A DNA stretch of 64,000 nucleotides from Fulvivirga imtechensis AK7 (GCF_000331535.1 NZ_AMZN01000055.1:62001-126000), one strand, 5' to 3'. Counted from the first letter of the stretch, positions 1-10,483 are shown. Numbers and translations: made by a program. The notes: generated by a model not told the origin, from the sequence alone.

Positions 1-1292
1 CGAACAATCCAAATCGCTGGGCAGGAGCTGCTGTGGTGAGTTACAGCGCCCCTTCTTCTCAGGCCTGCAATGTTGCAGGAACCGATGCCGCCCTCTACTT
101 CTCACATGGGAAGTCAGATGCCACTAACGACTATAATGCTGCACAAAAATTTTATAACGATGTAGTGGGTTGCGGGGTATCATCTTCAAAATTCCTGTCA
201 TCTCCTGGCACACAGGCGCAAAGCTGGAAGGCGCTTTTTGACCCGGGTACTTCAGATGTTTACGCTTGGTTATTGGCACGGCCATTAGGCACTGGTGGCA
301 ATGACTCTAACACAGGCACATCTCCCGGAGGGATCACAAAGAAGACTTCTTCTGACGGCAGAGCATACCTGGAGTATTTACCTGCCGGATATAGCACGAG
401 CAAAAAGTATCCAGTGATCCTTTATCTTCACTCAGGAGAGGCAGAAGGCACCAATACAGATCTTTTGAAGAGTGAGGGACCGCTTTATTTTGCTAACCAG
501 GGACAGGCAATCAGTGCAAACGGACAAGGATTTATCGTTCTGAGCCCGCAAATAGCTAAAGGAGCAGGCTTCTGGAAGGGAAAAATAGACAGGTTCTATA
601 ATTTTATGATGAGCAAGTATTCTATCGATCCTAACCGCGTTTACATTGTAGGCTATGACGAAGGCGCTATCGATGCCTTGTTCAGAATTACCGACACCAG
701 CAATAGCCCTAACCGATGGGCAGCGGCTGCAGTAGTGAGCTACAGTATGCCATACTCAGTAGCATGCCAGGTGGGAGGTAGCGGTCCGTCACTTTATATG
801 GCCAATGGAAAGCTTGACGAAGTATATAGCTTTAGCAATGCGCAGACATTTTACAACAAAGTAGATAACTGTTCGTCTGCTACAACGAGATTCGTAACTG
901 AGTCAGGAGGGCAGACACAAAGCTGGAAACGTACTTTCGACCCCGGGGTAACTACATTGTACTCCTGGCTGCTTAACCAGCAGTTGACCGGACAGACAGC
1001 TTCAGGAGCACGTACCACGGACGAGGCCATGACTATTGAAGATGACCTTAATGAGATGGGCAACCTGACCCAGGTTGAAAAGAACTTCAGAACAGACCAG
1101 TACCAGATCGCTTTGACATCAAGCAATGAGCCGGTTCAGATCACCCTGAACGCCATCGATGGCAGAGCTGTAAAAACGGTAACCAGTCAGGGAGACCTGC
1201 CGTTGGATGGTATTGAGAATGGAATTTACCTATACAGTGTTGTAGATCAGTCGGGAGCTCCGATACAGCGTGGTAGAATAGTGAAACACTAG
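1..1292 (+). CDS. Secreted esterase-like protein with C-terminal sorting domain (5' truncated)
   Basis: The frame is open from base 3, before the first ATG at 33, so the gene begins upstream of the window. Two tandem alpha/beta-hydrolase-like modules are visible. Both carry the run PNRW-A-A-V-V-SYS and both close with SWK-FDPG and WLL. The second module, from about base 330, reads like a PHB-depolymerase/Esterase_D fold (YLPAGY, VILYLHSG, IDPNRVYIVGYDEGA). The usual GxSxG nucleophile elbow is GYDEG here, so the serine is absent and hydrolase activity is doubtful in this module. The last 75 or so residues (QITLNAIDGR, GIENGIYLYSV, RGRIVKH) resemble a type A Por/T9SS sorting domain, which suggests export through the outer membrane. 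The secreted esterase at 41887-43611 is related. Confidence 0.75.
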   Translation, partial: NNPNRWAGAAVVSYSAPSSQACNVAGTDAALYFSHGKSDATNDYNAAQKFYNDVVGCGVSSSKFLSSPGTQAQSWKALFDPGTSDVYAWLLARPLGTGGNDSNTGTSPGGITKKTSSDGRAYLEYLPAGYSTSKKYPVILYLHSGEAEGTNTDLLKSEGPLYFANQGQAISANGQGFIVLSPQIAKGAGFWKGKIDRFYNFMMSKYSIDPNRVYIVGYDEGAIDALFRITDTSNSPNRWAAAAVVSYSMPYSVACQVGGSGPSLYMANGKLDEVYSFSNAQTFYNKVDNCSSATTRFVTESGGQTQSWKRTFDPGVTTLYSWLLNQQLTGQTASGARTTDEAMTIEDDLNEMGNLTQVEKNFRTDQYQIALTSSNEPVQITLNAIDGRAVKTVTSQGDLPLDGIENGIYLYSVVDQSGAPIQRGRIVKH

Positions 1293-1313
1293 TGGCTTTA
1301 GGAACAAAAGAGG

Positions 1314-1342
1314 GCCGTCTTCGAAAGGAGACGGCTTTTTTT
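1314..1342 (+). terminator. Rho-independent terminator of the esterase-like gene
   Basis: GCCGTCT at 1314-1320 pairs with AGACGGC at 1329-1335 across a short loop and is followed by seven T residues. It sits 22 bases after the stop codon and also separates this gene from the convergent MFS gene. Confidence 0.85.
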
Positions 1343-1359
1343 GTTCAGTTTAAATCAAT

Positions 1360-2571
1360 TTAACTTATCTTTCTCAACGTTTTAGCCGCAAAAGCCAGGC
1401 TGATCAACGTAAGTACCGAACCCAGAATAAAAGGAGCTCCCGGCAGGTACAACGAATACTTATTAGGATCAGTAAAGTAAGCAAAGATCCCTGTCATAAG
1501 AGGAGGTCCGACAATTGATGTGACACTGATCAAACTTGTTAGCCCGCCCTGTAGTTCCCCTTGCTCTGAAGACGGTACCTGACTCGACATAATTCCTTGC
1601 AGCGATGGCCCTGCTATTCCGCCAAGTGCATATACGGTTGTAAAAGCAAACATCATCCATCCCGTATTGGCAAAAGCGTACAACATGAATCCCACCGAAT
1701 ATAACAACAAGCCGATATAAACACCGTTGACCTGACCTATCTTGGGAATGATCTGCCGGATGAGCAGTCCTTGTACCAGGGCTATCATTAGTCCGACAAA
1801 GGCCAGAGAATATCCCACCCACTTTTCAGTCCAGCCAAATTTTTCCATAGTATAATAGGCCCAGGTACTTTGAGTGGCGTGTGCAGCAATGTAGACAAGC
1901 ACCAGGGAGGAAACCAATCCTATTATCACAGGATATCTTTTCAACTGTGTCAAAGAACCAATGGGATTGGCACGCTTCCATTCGAATGGTCTTCTGTTTT
2001 CAGCTTTCAATGATTCTGGCAATACAAAATAACCATAAAGCCAATTTATAAGAGAGAAAGCCGCGGCTGCGAGAAAAGGAACTCTGGAACCATACTCTCC
2101 GAGAATTCCTCCTAAGAATGGTCCAATGATAAAGCCAAGACCAAATGCCGCTCCGATAATGCCAAAGTTTTGAGAGCGCTTCTCGGGAGGGCTTACATCT
2201 GCAATGTAAGCCGAAGCGGTAGTGAAGCTTGCGCCTGTTACTCCTGAGATGATCCTTCCTACGAATAACCACCCAATAGTAGGCGCCCATGCCATTAACA
2301 GATAGTCCAGCCCAAAGCCTAAGAGAGAAAAGAGCAATACAGGCCGCCTGCCAAACCGGTCACTCAGGCCCCCAAGCACAGGAGCAAATAAGAATTGCAT
2401 AAATGCATATGCAAACATTAGCCATCCCCCATAGACCGAGGCATCACTTAAATCTCCGTTGATAAGCTCCTGAATGAGCGTTGGTATTACAGGAATGATG
2501 ATGCCCAGGCCTGTAACATCAATGAGCAGTGTAATAAAAATGAAGTTAATGGCAGCTTTTTTATTTCTCAT
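1360..2571 (-). CDS. Tet-family MFS drug/H+ antiporter
   Basis: This 403-residue protein has the length and twelve-helix pattern of the DHA1 TetA-like efflux family. The N-terminus has the motif [14 protein letters not shown] between helices 2 and 3 and the [15 protein letters not shown] first helix typical of TetA-like proteins. GxxxGPxxGG occurs in helix 5 ([12 protein letters not shown]). It probably exports a small amphipathic compound across the inner membrane by proton exchange. Family membership does not prove tetracycline resistance: environmental Bacteroidota carry many close homologues of unknown substrate. No tetR-like regulator is adjacent. Confidence 0.85.
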   Translation of the reverse strand: MRNKKAAINFIFITLLIDVTGLGIIIPVIPTLIQELINGDLSDASVYGGWLMFAYAFMQFLFAPVLGGLSDRFGRRPVLLFSLLGFGLDYLLMAWAPTIGWLFVGRIISGVTGASFTTASAYIADVSPPEKRSQNFGIIGAAFGLGFIIGPFLGGILGEYGSRVPFLAAAAFSLINWLYGYFVLPESLKAENRRPFEWKRANPIGSLTQLKRYPVIIGLVSSLVLVYIAAHATQSTWAYYTMEKFGWTEKWVGYSLAFVGLMIALVQGLLIRQIIPKIGQVNGVYIGLLLYSVGFMLYAFANTGWMMFAFTTVYALGGIAGPSLQGIMSSQVPSSEQGELQGGLTSLISVTSIVGPPLMTGIFAYFTDPNKYSLYLPGAPFILGSVLTLISLAFAAKTLRKIS

Positions 2572-2635
2572 TTCCGGAAAATTTCGTCAAATGTAGTTCA
2601 TATTCTTTAAACTTGAGGTATTGAAAAAGTCTGCT

Positions 2636-2829
2636 AATCAAAGGCAATAGGCACAAGCAATTGGCAATCAGGAGGGTCATAGCTGTAAATAGCATGCAAA
2701 GACAAATGGAGAAGTTCAATACACAATAATAGTCGGCAGTAGACAAAAGCAGTAGGCAAAGGAGGGGTCGTAAATCGTAAATCGTAATTCGTAAATACAG
2801 GCTCAATACTCAATACTAAACATATATGC
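2636..2829. repeat. Low-complexity intergenic words before threonine aldolase
   Basis: This gene-free spacer is built of short degenerate words: three copies of TCGTAAA-type units (2768-2795), cggcagtagacaa/gcagtaggcaa, and the 19-mer ctcaatactcaatactaaa at 2802-2820, just before the start codon. The same 19-mer recurs at 34798-34816, before the outer-membrane efflux gene, and a shorter version is at 27502-27513. I see no coding capacity. Confidence 0.6.
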
Positions 2830-3852
2830 ATGAAAATTGATCTTCGAAGTGATACCGTAACAAAACCTACACCCCAGATGCTGGAGGCTATGTTCTCAGC
2901 AGAGGTGGGTGATGATGTTTTTGGCGAAGACCCGACCGTTTATCGCCTGGAAAGAAAATGTGCCGATCTGTTTCGTATGGAAGCTGCCGTTTTCTGTCCA
3001 TCAGGCACCATGACCAATCAAATAGGTATTAATGTGCTTTCCAATCCTTATGAGGAAGTAATTTGCTATAAAGGCGCTCATATTTATAAATATGAAGGGG
3101 GTGGCGTAGCTGGAAATAGTGGTTTGTCTTTCAAGCTACTGGATGGCGACCGTGGACGGCTGGACCTGTCTGATATACTGGATAATATCAACCCTGATGA
3201 TATTCATTATCCTAAGACCACTATTGTTGAGCTTGAAAATACCGTAAATAAAGGTGGGGGCAGCTACTATACCCTGGAGGAAATAGCTGAGATCTCCACT
3301 GCCTGCAGATCACGAGGCCTGAAAATGCACCTTGATGGCGCCCGGTTGTTTAATGCGTTGGTAGAGACAGGCGACAATGCAGCTAATTATGGTGAATATT
3401 TCGATACCATTTCCATCTGCTTGTCTAAAGGTTTGGGGGCTCCGGTAGGCTCAGTTTTAATTGGAAATAAAGATCGCATACAGCAGGCCAGACGAATGAG
3501 AAAAGTGTTTGGTGGAGGTATGCGACAAGCTGGATATCTCGCTGCCGCAGGTATCTATGCTTTAGATCACCATGTGAACCGGCTAAAAGAGGATCATGCC
3601 AGAGCAAGGGAAATAGGTCAGGTACTGGAGGAATTGTCATTTATTGAGAATGTACTTCCGGTAGACACCAACATTGTGATATTCGAATTGGTAAAAGGTA
3701 TTGATGCGGATGCTTTTTTACAAAAACTGTCGGATCAACGTATTTATGCTGTGTGCTTCGGCCCAAGGGAGATCCGCCTGGTAACGCACCTGGATTTTAC
3801 TGATCAGATGCTGGACCTTACCGTTTCAACAATGAAAAAACTGAAGGTCTAG
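2830..3852 (+). CDS. ltaE: Low-specificity L-threonine aldolase
   Basis: PLP-dependent fold-type I lyase that cleaves L-threonine or allo-threonine to glycine and acetaldehyde. The 340-residue length matches the family. The N-terminus has IDLRSDTVTKPT and GDDVFGEDPT, the PLP-binding aspartate is in HLDGAR (about 169), and the Schiff-base lysine is in LSKGLGAPVGS (Lys200). It appears to be a single-gene unit, and its start ATG directly follows the low-complexity spacer. It is probably cytosolic and homotetrameric, by family analogy. Confidence 0.92.
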   Translation: MKIDLRSDTVTKPTPQMLEAMFSAEVGDDVFGEDPTVYRLERKCADLFRMEAAVFCPSGTMTNQIGINVLSNPYEEVICYKGAHIYKYEGGGVAGNSGLSFKLLDGDRGRLDLSDILDNINPDDIHYPKTTIVELENTVNKGGGSYYTLEEIAEISTACRSRGLKMHLDGARLFNALVETGDNAANYGEYFDTISICLSKGLGAPVGSVLIGNKDRIQQARRMRKVFGGGMRQAGYLAAAGIYALDHHVNRLKEDHARAREIGQVLEELSFIENVLPVDTNIVIFELVKGIDADAFLQKLSDQRIYAVCFGPREIRLVTHLDFTDQMLDLTVSTMKKLKV

Positions 3853-4025
3853 ACCCTTCGTTTGTGAACCATATAGTAAATGATGGCAGCCAGAATATTG
3901 GCAATTATCGCAAGGATCGTCCAGAGTATCTTTGAAGACTCATCCAATTTCTTATTAATTACCCAAACGTCATATATCACCCAAATACAACAGATAAGCC
4001 CTATCAAATATAGTAATCCACTCAT
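3849..4025 (-). CDS. Small two-helix membrane protein, PLDc_N-like
   Basis: This is a 58-residue protein if the start is the ATG at 4025 (MSGLLYLIG). A longer frame to 4067 adds a polar leader that would spoil the N-terminal helix. Two hydrophobic helices flank a short polar loop (WVINKKLDESSKILW), the pattern of the PLDc_N/cardiolipin-synthase N-terminal family. A basic tail (VHKRRV) follows. The function of free-standing members is unknown. It lies downstream of the EamA gene on the same strand and overlaps the aldolase 3' end by four bases. Confidence 0.65.
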   Translation of the reverse strand: MSGLLYLIGLICCIWVIYDVWVINKKLDESSKILWTILAIIANILAAIIYYMVHKRRV

Positions 4026-4086
4026 GGTCACTTCAAATTTCCGGTTAGATGTCGTTAAAATTATCAAAAAGCCGGCAGGTATACAA

Positions 4087-4965
4087 TCATTTTTGGCTTA
4101 CCAGGTACACTCCGAACATAATTATCAGGGAATATACAACAGTGGACAAATGTAGCTGATCATCGCGGAAAGTGACAGCGATAAACGTAGCGAAGACCGG
4201 TTGCAAGTATATATAGCTGCCTACAACAGAAGAATTAACAAATTTCAAGGCCCACACATTTAGCAGGTAAGAAAGAAAGGTGGCTACCACAATAAAAATG
4301 ATACTGAACCAAACAATAGGCGGTAATACAGACCATTCGACTTGTGCCAGTTGAGCTGACCCAAACGGCAACGTCATTATCCCTCCAAGCAAGAATATCC
4401 ATTTTATGACAGTAATGGCCCTGTATTTTGCCATTAGAGGTTTAACAATTGCCAGATAGACGGCATAGGAAGCCCCATTGATCAATATGAGCAAATCTCC
4501 GATGAAAGTTTCATTGTTGATAGAAAACCCGCTCTTGCTCAGCAGTAGATAAGCTCCTGTTCCACCAACTAACACACCAATTACTTTTTTAATTGTAATA
4601 CTTTCTTTTCCCAGCAAATAAGCTACGAGCATAACCATGATGGGAGAGGTAGTCATGATCACAGAGCCATTGATAGGATTGGTAAGGCTGAGGCCCTTAA
4701 AGAAAAGTGTTTGGTTTATGGCTACACCGAAGAGCGCACAGAGTAGCAATAAGCCAAAATCCCTTCTGGATTTTATCGGATCAGAGGCACTGGTTTTTCC
4801 GTATAGCCAAAATAGCAGCGTGACTGAGGATATTCGAAGTAAGATGAAGCCAAATGGCTCTATATATTCCGGCATAGCTACCTTTGCCACCGTATAGTTG
4901 GCGCCAAATAGTAGTGTGACAAAAAGAAGGATGCTATGGATTTTAATCTTACCAGGCACGCCCAA
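4087..4965 (-). CDS. EamA/DMT superfamily transporter
   Basis: Ten predicted hydrophobic segments in two EamA repeats (about residues 10-140 and 150-290) mark an inner-membrane drug/metabolite exporter of RhaT/YdcZ type. The substrate cannot be told. The start is uncertain. The frame opens with TTG at 4965 and GTG at 4959, and no ATG precedes the first helix. The TTG lies inside a TAGATTTG box (a TAnnTTTG match), so a leaderless GTG start at 4959 is possible. It is divergent from rarA. Confidence 0.85.
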   Translation of the reverse strand: MGVPGKIKIHSILLFVTLLFGANYTVAKVAMPEYIEPFGFILLRISSVTLLFWLYGKTSASDPIKSRRDFGLLLLCALFGVAINQTLFFKGLSLTNPINGSVIMTTSPIMVMLVAYLLGKESITIKKVIGVLVGGTGAYLLLSKSGFSINNETFIGDLLILINGASYAVYLAIVKPLMAKYRAITVIKWIFLLGGIMTLPFGSAQLAQVEWSVLPPIVWFSIIFIVVATFLSYLLNVWALKFVNSSVVGSYIYLQPVFATFIAVTFRDDQLHLSTVVYSLIIMFGVYLVSQK

Positions 4966-5020
4966 ATCTAGCTCTTAATGAAATGAAAATTGTTACCTTT
5001 AATGGAATAAATAAAGAAGT

Positions 5021-6295
5021 ATGTTTGACCTGAATTTACCTTTAGCGGAGCGCATGCGGCCAGCATCGCTTGATGAACTGATAGGACAGGAACACCTGGT
5101 AGGTAAAGACGCAATACTTAGAAAAACTATTAATTCGGGAGTAATCCCTTCGATGATATTGTGGGGACCGCCTGGCGTGGGGAAAACCACCATAGCCAAT
5201 ATTATCGCCAACCAGGTGAAGGCGCCTTTCTATACGCTTAGCGCTGTAAGTGCCGGTGTAAAAGATGTGCGGGAAGTAATAGACAAAGCAAAACGCCAGT
5301 CGAAGGCTATCTTATTTATTGATGAGATCCACAGGTTCAACAAATCACAGCAGGATGCTTTATTGGGTGCCGTAGAAAAGGGAACAATCACACTTATCGG
5401 TGCCACTACGGAAAATCCATCCTTCGAAGTGAACTCCGCACTTTTAAGCAGGTGCCAGGTGTATACCTTAAAATCCTTAAGTGAAGATGACTTGTTGAGG
5501 TTAGTTGATCACATACTGGCTAAGGATGAAAAGCTCAAGAAGAAAAAAGTGGTGCTTACGGAACATAAGGCGCTGCTGAATATATCCGGTGGTGACGCGC
5601 GAAAGCTACTTAACCTTGTTGATCTCGTATACGACTCTTTGGCGGGGGACGAAGAGGTTATCGAGGTTACCGATGAAAAAGTCATGAACATTGCCCAGCA
5701 GCGTGTGGCTATTTACGATAAGAGTGGCGAGCAACATTATGATATCATTTCCGCGTTCATAAAATCATTACGAGGCAGCGACCCTAACGCAGCCGTATAC
5801 TATATGGCACGTATGATAGAAGGAGGAGAAGATGTGAAATTTATTGCCAGAAGAATGCTGATTTTAGCTTCCGAAGATATTGGTAATGCCAATCCCACCG
5901 CATTGGTTATTGCCAACAATACATTCCAGGCTGTTAATGTAATTGGTTATCCTGAGGCTGAAATAATACTGTCGCAGTGTGCTACTTATTTGGCTTGTTC
6001 GCCAAAAAGTAATGCCAGTTATATGGCTATTAGAAAAGCCAAGTCCCTGGTAAGGGAAACAGGAGATCTGCCCGTACCTATGTCCATCAGAAATGCTCCT
6101 ACCAAGCTGATGAAGGATTCCGGCTACGGCAAAGGGTATAAATATGCCCATGACTTCTCCAATAACTTCGTCAGTATGGAATTTATGCCGGATAAGATCC
6201 GGGACTCGAAGCTCTACGATCCGGGTCAAAATGCCAGAGAGGAAGAGATGAGGAAGCGGCTGCGGGCGCTTTGGAAGGATAAGTATGGATATTGA
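5021..6295 (+). CDS. rarA: Replication-associated recombination protein RarA (MgsA)
   Basis: AAA+ ATPase of the clamp-loader group, 424 residues. Walker A GPPGVGKT is at 49-56, Walker B ILFIDEIH at 97-104, sensor 1 in [12 protein letters not shown] with the arginine finger in LLSRC. The C-terminal RarA tetramerisation part contains [12 protein letters not shown] and the end motif [18 protein letters not shown]. Known homologues act at stalled replication forks and gaps with SSB. It is monocistronic here. Confidence 0.93.
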   Translation: MFDLNLPLAERMRPASLDELIGQEHLVGKDAILRKTINSGVIPSMILWGPPGVGKTTIANIIANQVKAPFYTLSAVSAGVKDVREVIDKAKRQSKAILFIDEIHRFNKSQQDALLGAVEKGTITLIGATTENPSFEVNSALLSRCQVYTLKSLSEDDLLRLVDHILAKDEKLKKKKVVLTEHKALLNISGGDARKLLNLVDLVYDSLAGDEEVIEVTDEKVMNIAQQRVAIYDKSGEQHYDIISAFIKSLRGSDPNAAVYYMARMIEGGEDVKFIARRMLILASEDIGNANPTALVIANNTFQAVNVIGYPEAEIILSQCATYLACSPKSNASYMAIRKAKSLVRETGDLPVPMSIRNAPTKLMKDSGYGKGYKYAHDFSNNFVSMEFMPDKIRDSKLYDPGQNAREEEMRKRLRALWKDKYGY

Positions 6296-6353
6296 CGCAT
6301 GGCGCTTAGCGCTTGGAGCAAAGCGAAAATGAGAACAGAGAACAGAGAACGAT

Positions 6354-7070
6354 TCAAATTTGATGTTTCGAATTCAGTATCTCCAATACCTGATCCTTAT
6401 AAAGCCGTCCGATGGGTAGTTCTTTACCGGGTACTTCTATGGCGGAGGCAGAATAGGTTTCGATTTTTTTCATCGAAACAATGAAAGAACGGTGAATACG
6501 AAGGAAACACTCCTCCGGAAGCTTCTCCTCCAGATAACTGATCTTCTGATGAGTGATTACGTCCTTTTCGGCTGTTTTCACCCTCACATAATCTTTTAAA
6601 CTTTCGATGTAAAGAATGTCTTTTAGGTGTACTTTCACCATCTTCTTATCAGCTTTCAGATATATGTAGGCATCTTCAGAATTGATATTGGAAGAGTCAG
6701 ATGCAGCGCCATTTTCATGCTGGTTGGAGACGCGGCTTACCGCCTTTAAAAAGCGCTCAAATGAAATAGGCTTAAGCAGGTAATCAACAACATCTAACTC
6801 AAAACCTTCCAGTGCATAGTCGCGGTATGCAGTGGTCAGTATTACTTTTGGAGGCTGTTTTAGTGTCTTTATCAGGTCGATACCTGTAAGTTTAGGCATC
6901 TGGATATCCAGAAAGATGAGATCGACAGGCTCCTTTTGCAATATTTCAAATGCTTTCAAAGCGTTACTGCACTTAGCCACCAGCTCCAGGTGATCCAGTC
7001 TGTTTACATAAGACTCGATGATCTCAATGGCAAGGGGCTCGTCATCTACTATCAGACATCTTATCTTCAT
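6354..7070 (-). CDS. LytTR-family response regulator
   Basis: An N-terminal receiver domain carries acidic DD at 9-10, phospho-acceptor Asp55 in FLDIQMP and Lys100 in LLKPIS. A LytTR DNA-binding domain (about 135-235) contains YIYLKADKKMVKV, HQKISYLEEKLP and FLRIHRSFIVS. It should bind DNA as a phosphorylation-driven dimer. It lies 13 bases downstream of the histidine kinase gene on the same strand, so the two form one transcription unit and almost certainly a cognate pair. Confidence 0.9.
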   Translation of the reverse strand: MKIRCLIVDDEPLAIEIIESYVNRLDHLELVAKCSNALKAFEILQKEPVDLIFLDIQMPKLTGIDLIKTLKQPPKVILTTAYRDYALEGFELDVVDYLLKPISFERFLKAVSRVSNQHENGAASDSSNINSEDAYIYLKADKKMVKVHLKDILYIESLKDYVRVKTAEKDVITHQKISYLEEKLPEECFLRIHRSFIVSMKKIETYSASAIEVPGKELPIGRLYKDQVLEILNSKHQI

Positions 7071-7083
7071 CTTTTATTTTACG

Positions 7084-8142
7084 TTATTCGTTCAATTCCA
7101 GTTTCAGCACCACCAGGTATGATTCATCAGTATCTAATATTTTTAATTCATAGCTACCACCATACAGAAGCTCGAGCCTTCTTTTTACATTTTTAAGGCC
7201 TATGCCCTCCCTGTATTGCTTTTCATCATCAGTTTCATGGTTGCTCTTACTATTGTCTACTTTTAGTGTTAGCAAATTTCCTTTCACAGTCAGATCTATG
7301 CTTATCCAGGCTTTTTCGGTTTCGCTACTGGTTCCGTGTTTAAAGCTGTTCTCAACAAAAGGTAACACTAACATCGGAGCAATCACCTTTCCTGAAATAT
7401 CTCCTTTTACTCTCATAGAAACATCTAACCTGTCACCATAGCGCAATTTTTCCAGCGCCACATAATTTTCAACCAATTTGATCTCTTTATCAAGCGGTGC
7501 CTGGTCGGTATTGCATTCATAGAGCATATAATTGAGCAGGTCTGACAGCTTCAAAACTACTTCAGGGGTGTTATCGGCTTTTTTTAGCGCCAGAGCATAC
7601 AGATTATTCAGGGTATTAAACAGAAAATGAGGGTGTACCTGGGCGCGCAGAAATTTCAGCTCAGCTTCTAGCTTCTCCTTGGCCAGGTTCTGGGTAGCCT
7701 GCTGGTTGCGGTACCAGTGCTCGAAAAATTTGATCATTGTAGCCAATACCACCACAGGATAGATGTGGGTAGCAGACTTCAGCACTTTGGCAGGATGCCA
7801 TACGCTACCCCAGTCATCATAACGATAGTAGATCGGTCGTTCTATGTAATAGGCGGTAAGCCAGTGAATCAGCCCGGCTATAAGCAGTACAATTGCTACC
7901 CAAAAGAAAAAAAGTATATACTTTTCCTTCAATAGGAAGCTGGGAAGCAGAATGTACAAGGTGATATAGGTTGCAAGTAATTTTTCAGGCAGGTATAACA
8001 ATTGCAGCTCAAACTGGTGGAAGTAATCATCGTTGAAGCTGCCCCATAGTACAGCGAAAAAAGAAATAAATGCCAGCCAAAAAAGAATATGCTTACCTAC
8101 CCGGGGAGTCCGCCTGTAATATGTTACCAGTTTTTCTTGCAT
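7084..8142 (-). CDS. LytS/YehU-type sensor histidine kinase
   Basis: 352 residues with four N-terminal membrane helices (roughly 18-36, 50-70, 78-98 and 125-142), then a His_kinase (PF06580) domain. The phospho-acceptor His172 is in QVHPHFLFNTLNNLY, and an ATP-binding domain contains the N box VENSFKHG. No separate sensor domain is visible, so the signal is probably membrane-borne. It pairs with the LytTR regulator just downstream. Confidence 0.9.
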   Translation of the reverse strand: MQEKLVTYYRRTPRVGKHILFWLAFISFFAVLWGSFNDDYFHQFELQLLYLPEKLLATYITLYILLPSFLLKEKYILFFFWVAIVLLIAGLIHWLTAYYIERPIYYRYDDWGSVWHPAKVLKSATHIYPVVVLATMIKFFEHWYRNQQATQNLAKEKLEAELKFLRAQVHPHFLFNTLNNLYALALKKADNTPEVVLKLSDLLNYMLYECNTDQAPLDKEIKLVENYVALEKLRYGDRLDVSMRVKGDISGKVIAPMLVLPFVENSFKHGTSSETEKAWISIDLTVKGNLLTLKVDNSKSNHETDDEKQYREGIGLKNVKRRLELLYGGSYELKILDTDESYLVVLKLELNE

Positions 8143-8325
8143 TTGATGAATTGATACCCTAAAATTAGCTTAGATAACCATGTGAAAAATGTGCTGTCGT
8201 AGATATTTCGACAAACAACCTAAAGCTAGTGACAAACAAATAGCCACCAGCTACGTTCAAACGAAAAATCAGGAGTAGTTTTTGTTTGAAATTACTTAAT
8301 TTGCACAGAGTCTTTAACCAATGTG

Positions 8326-10425
8326 ATGCAGCGACCCGGGTTGATTTTTGAAAATTCTCCACTTTTTTTAATTCTATGCTTGTTGGCAGGTTTAATATAT
8401 GGCTTTCTGCTTTATAGAAAAAGCGGGCCATGGGGACCAAGAGTTAATAAGTTGCTGTTTGTCCTTAGGGCGATAGCCGTTGCCGGAATAGCTGCGCTCC
8501 TGGTGTCTCCAATCTTGCGACAGATCAGAAATTATACTGAAGATCCTACATTGGTATTTGCCGTTGACAATTCACGGTCTGTAGCTGAAGTAGTAGATAG
8601 CATTGCTTTGAAGCAATTTAACGACAAGTTGCGTGGCCTGGCAGCGGACCTGCAAGGTGAGTATAACATTGAATACAGGGATTTTACCAGTGAGCCTCAG
8701 AATTCCGTTCCCGGTCGCATCGATTATGGTGCTCAAAGCTCAAACATACATGGCCTCCTTAATGATGTGCAGCGAGACTATGAAGGCAGAAATCTCGGAG
8801 GCGTGGTGCTGATCTCAGACGGTATTTACAATGAGGGGATGTCGCCAACTTTTTCGGATCATCATTTTAGAATACATGCAGTCGGAATCGGTGATACAGT
8901 GCCAAAATCTGACTTGTCGATCGTCTCTTTACTTTATAATAAAATATCTTACGAGGGCAATCGCTTTCCTCTGGTAGCCCAGTTGACACATGTTGGTTTT
9001 GCAGGAGAAACGGTGAATGTTTCAGTAGTAAGCGATGGTAATACAATAGCCAGACAACTACTGCAACTTGGAGCCGATAACCAGGTGTCTGATGTGAAAT
9101 TTTTAATTGAAGCTAATAAAAATGGCTATCAGCGCTATCAGGTGCTGCTAGAGAGGAAGCAGGGCGAGTTCACTTATACCAATAATGTGCAGCAGGCATA
9201 TGTAGAAGTGATAGAAGGAAAACAACAGATAGCATTGATCGCTCCGGCACCGCACCCAGATATAAAAGCTATTAGATCAGCTATTGAAAGCAACGCCAAC
9301 TATAGCATCGATCAGTATATTCTGAGCATGGATAATGATCTGGGCAAACTATCAGGCTCCACAAATAAGTATGACCTGATAATATATCACCAGATACCTG
9401 ATAATCGTGGTGCAGCCGATCGTTTTATTCAAAAGTTTCAGCAACAGAAAGTGCCCACCCTGACCATCCTTGGCCCTCAGACCAATGTACGGCAGTTTAA
9501 CCAAACCAGCCAGGTGCTGGCTATTGATGCTGTACCCAATGAATATGATAAGGTGACAGCCGTTTTTAATCAGGATTTTACAAGCTTTAAATTGTCTGAC
9601 GCTTTACAGCAGTCTTTGGATGATTTTCCCCCCATCAATACACCTTTCGGCAGGATCTCTATGAGAGGCAAAGCAGATGTATTGCTTTATCAAAAGGTGG
9701 GAAACATTGTAACTAGCAAGCCACTGATAGCAGTATCCACTAATGAAGACGTAAAAAACGGGGTAGTGCTGGGTGACGGTTTATGGAAATGGAAGCTAAT
9801 GGATTACGCAGAAAACGGTAATAATGAAGCTTTCAATGAGCTGGTCGGTAAACTGGTGCAGTATCTGTCTTCCAAGGAAGATAAAAGAAAATTTAAGGCC
9901 TATCCGGTAAAAAATGAATTTTTGTCTAATGAGAAGATTGTTTTTGACACCGAAGTTTACAACGATCTGTATGAAAGAGTTTACGGCAATAAGATAGATC
10001 TTGCTATTACCAATGCGGAAGGGGAAACTACCAACTATAGTTTTGTTACAAACGAAAACAATACAAGATATACCATCAGTGGCATACCCGAAGGTGTCTA
10101 TCAATATAATGCTTCAACATTATTGGGAGACCAGAGGGAGGCTGTAAAAGGCCAGTTTCTGGTGAAGGAGCTACAGTTGGAGACCATCAATCTGACCGCT
10201 GATTTTGATCTTTTAAGGAGGCTGGCCCATAGATCGGGAGGCGAGTTTGTGCTGTCCGGTCAAATAGACAGGCTACTTCAGGGGATTAAAGTTCAGAAAG
10301 CGCCTGGTATCATCCACACTCAGGAGAAATACCTGCCATTTATTCATCTAAAGTGGTTATTCTTTTTTTTGCTTGGTCTTCTTACCATTGAATGGTTCAT
10401 TAGAAAGCACAGTGGCTCTTATTAA
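8326..10425 (+). CDS. Membrane-anchored VWA-like protein
   Basis: About 699 residues. Two helices lie near the N-terminus (12-32 and 43-64) and one near the C-terminus (IHLKWLFFFLLGLLTIEWFI), with a large domain between them. A MIDAS-like DNSRS motif at about 82-86 and VVLISDGIYNEG support a von Willebrand A fold. The topology resembles the glutamine-amidotransferase-like/BatA-type membrane proteins common in Bacteroidota. GTG at 8323 and ATG at 8326 are adjacent possible starts; I take the ATG. No MoxR gene is adjacent, so any complex partner is unknown. Confidence 0.75.
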   Translation: MQRPGLIFENSPLFLILCLLAGLIYGFLLYRKSGPWGPRVNKLLFVLRAIAVAGIAALLVSPILRQIRNYTEDPTLVFAVDNSRSVAEVVDSIALKQFNDKLRGLAADLQGEYNIEYRDFTSEPQNSVPGRIDYGAQSSNIHGLLNDVQRDYEGRNLGGVVLISDGIYNEGMSPTFSDHHFRIHAVGIGDTVPKSDLSIVSLLYNKISYEGNRFPLVAQLTHVGFAGETVNVSVVSDGNTIARQLLQLGADNQVSDVKFLIEANKNGYQRYQVLLERKQGEFTYTNNVQQAYVEVIEGKQQIALIAPAPHPDIKAIRSAIESNANYSIDQYILSMDNDLGKLSGSTNKYDLIIYHQIPDNRGAADRFIQKFQQQKVPTLTILGPQTNVRQFNQTSQVLAIDAVPNEYDKVTAVFNQDFTSFKLSDALQQSLDDFPPINTPFGRISMRGKADVLLYQKVGNIVTSKPLIAVSTNEDVKNGVVLGDGLWKWKLMDYAENGNNEAFNELVGKLVQYLSSKEDKRKFKAYPVKNEFLSNEKIVFDTEVYNDLYERVYGNKIDLAITNAEGETTNYSFVTNENNTRYTISGIPEGVYQYNASTLLGDQREAVKGQFLVKELQLETINLTADFDLLRRLAHRSGGEFVLSGQIDRLLQGIKVQKAPGIIHTQEKYLPFIHLKWLFFFLLGLLTIEWFIRKHSGSY

Positions 10426-10483
10426 TATAAAAATTTTACTGAATACTAGGTTTAAACGAATAATTCAACTAGGTTTATAGTTG

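Noticed and set aside
1360-2571. Calling the MFS gene a tetracycline-resistance determinant
   Set aside because: The family match is to Tet-like DHA1 pumps in general. There is no tetR partner and no basis for a substrate.
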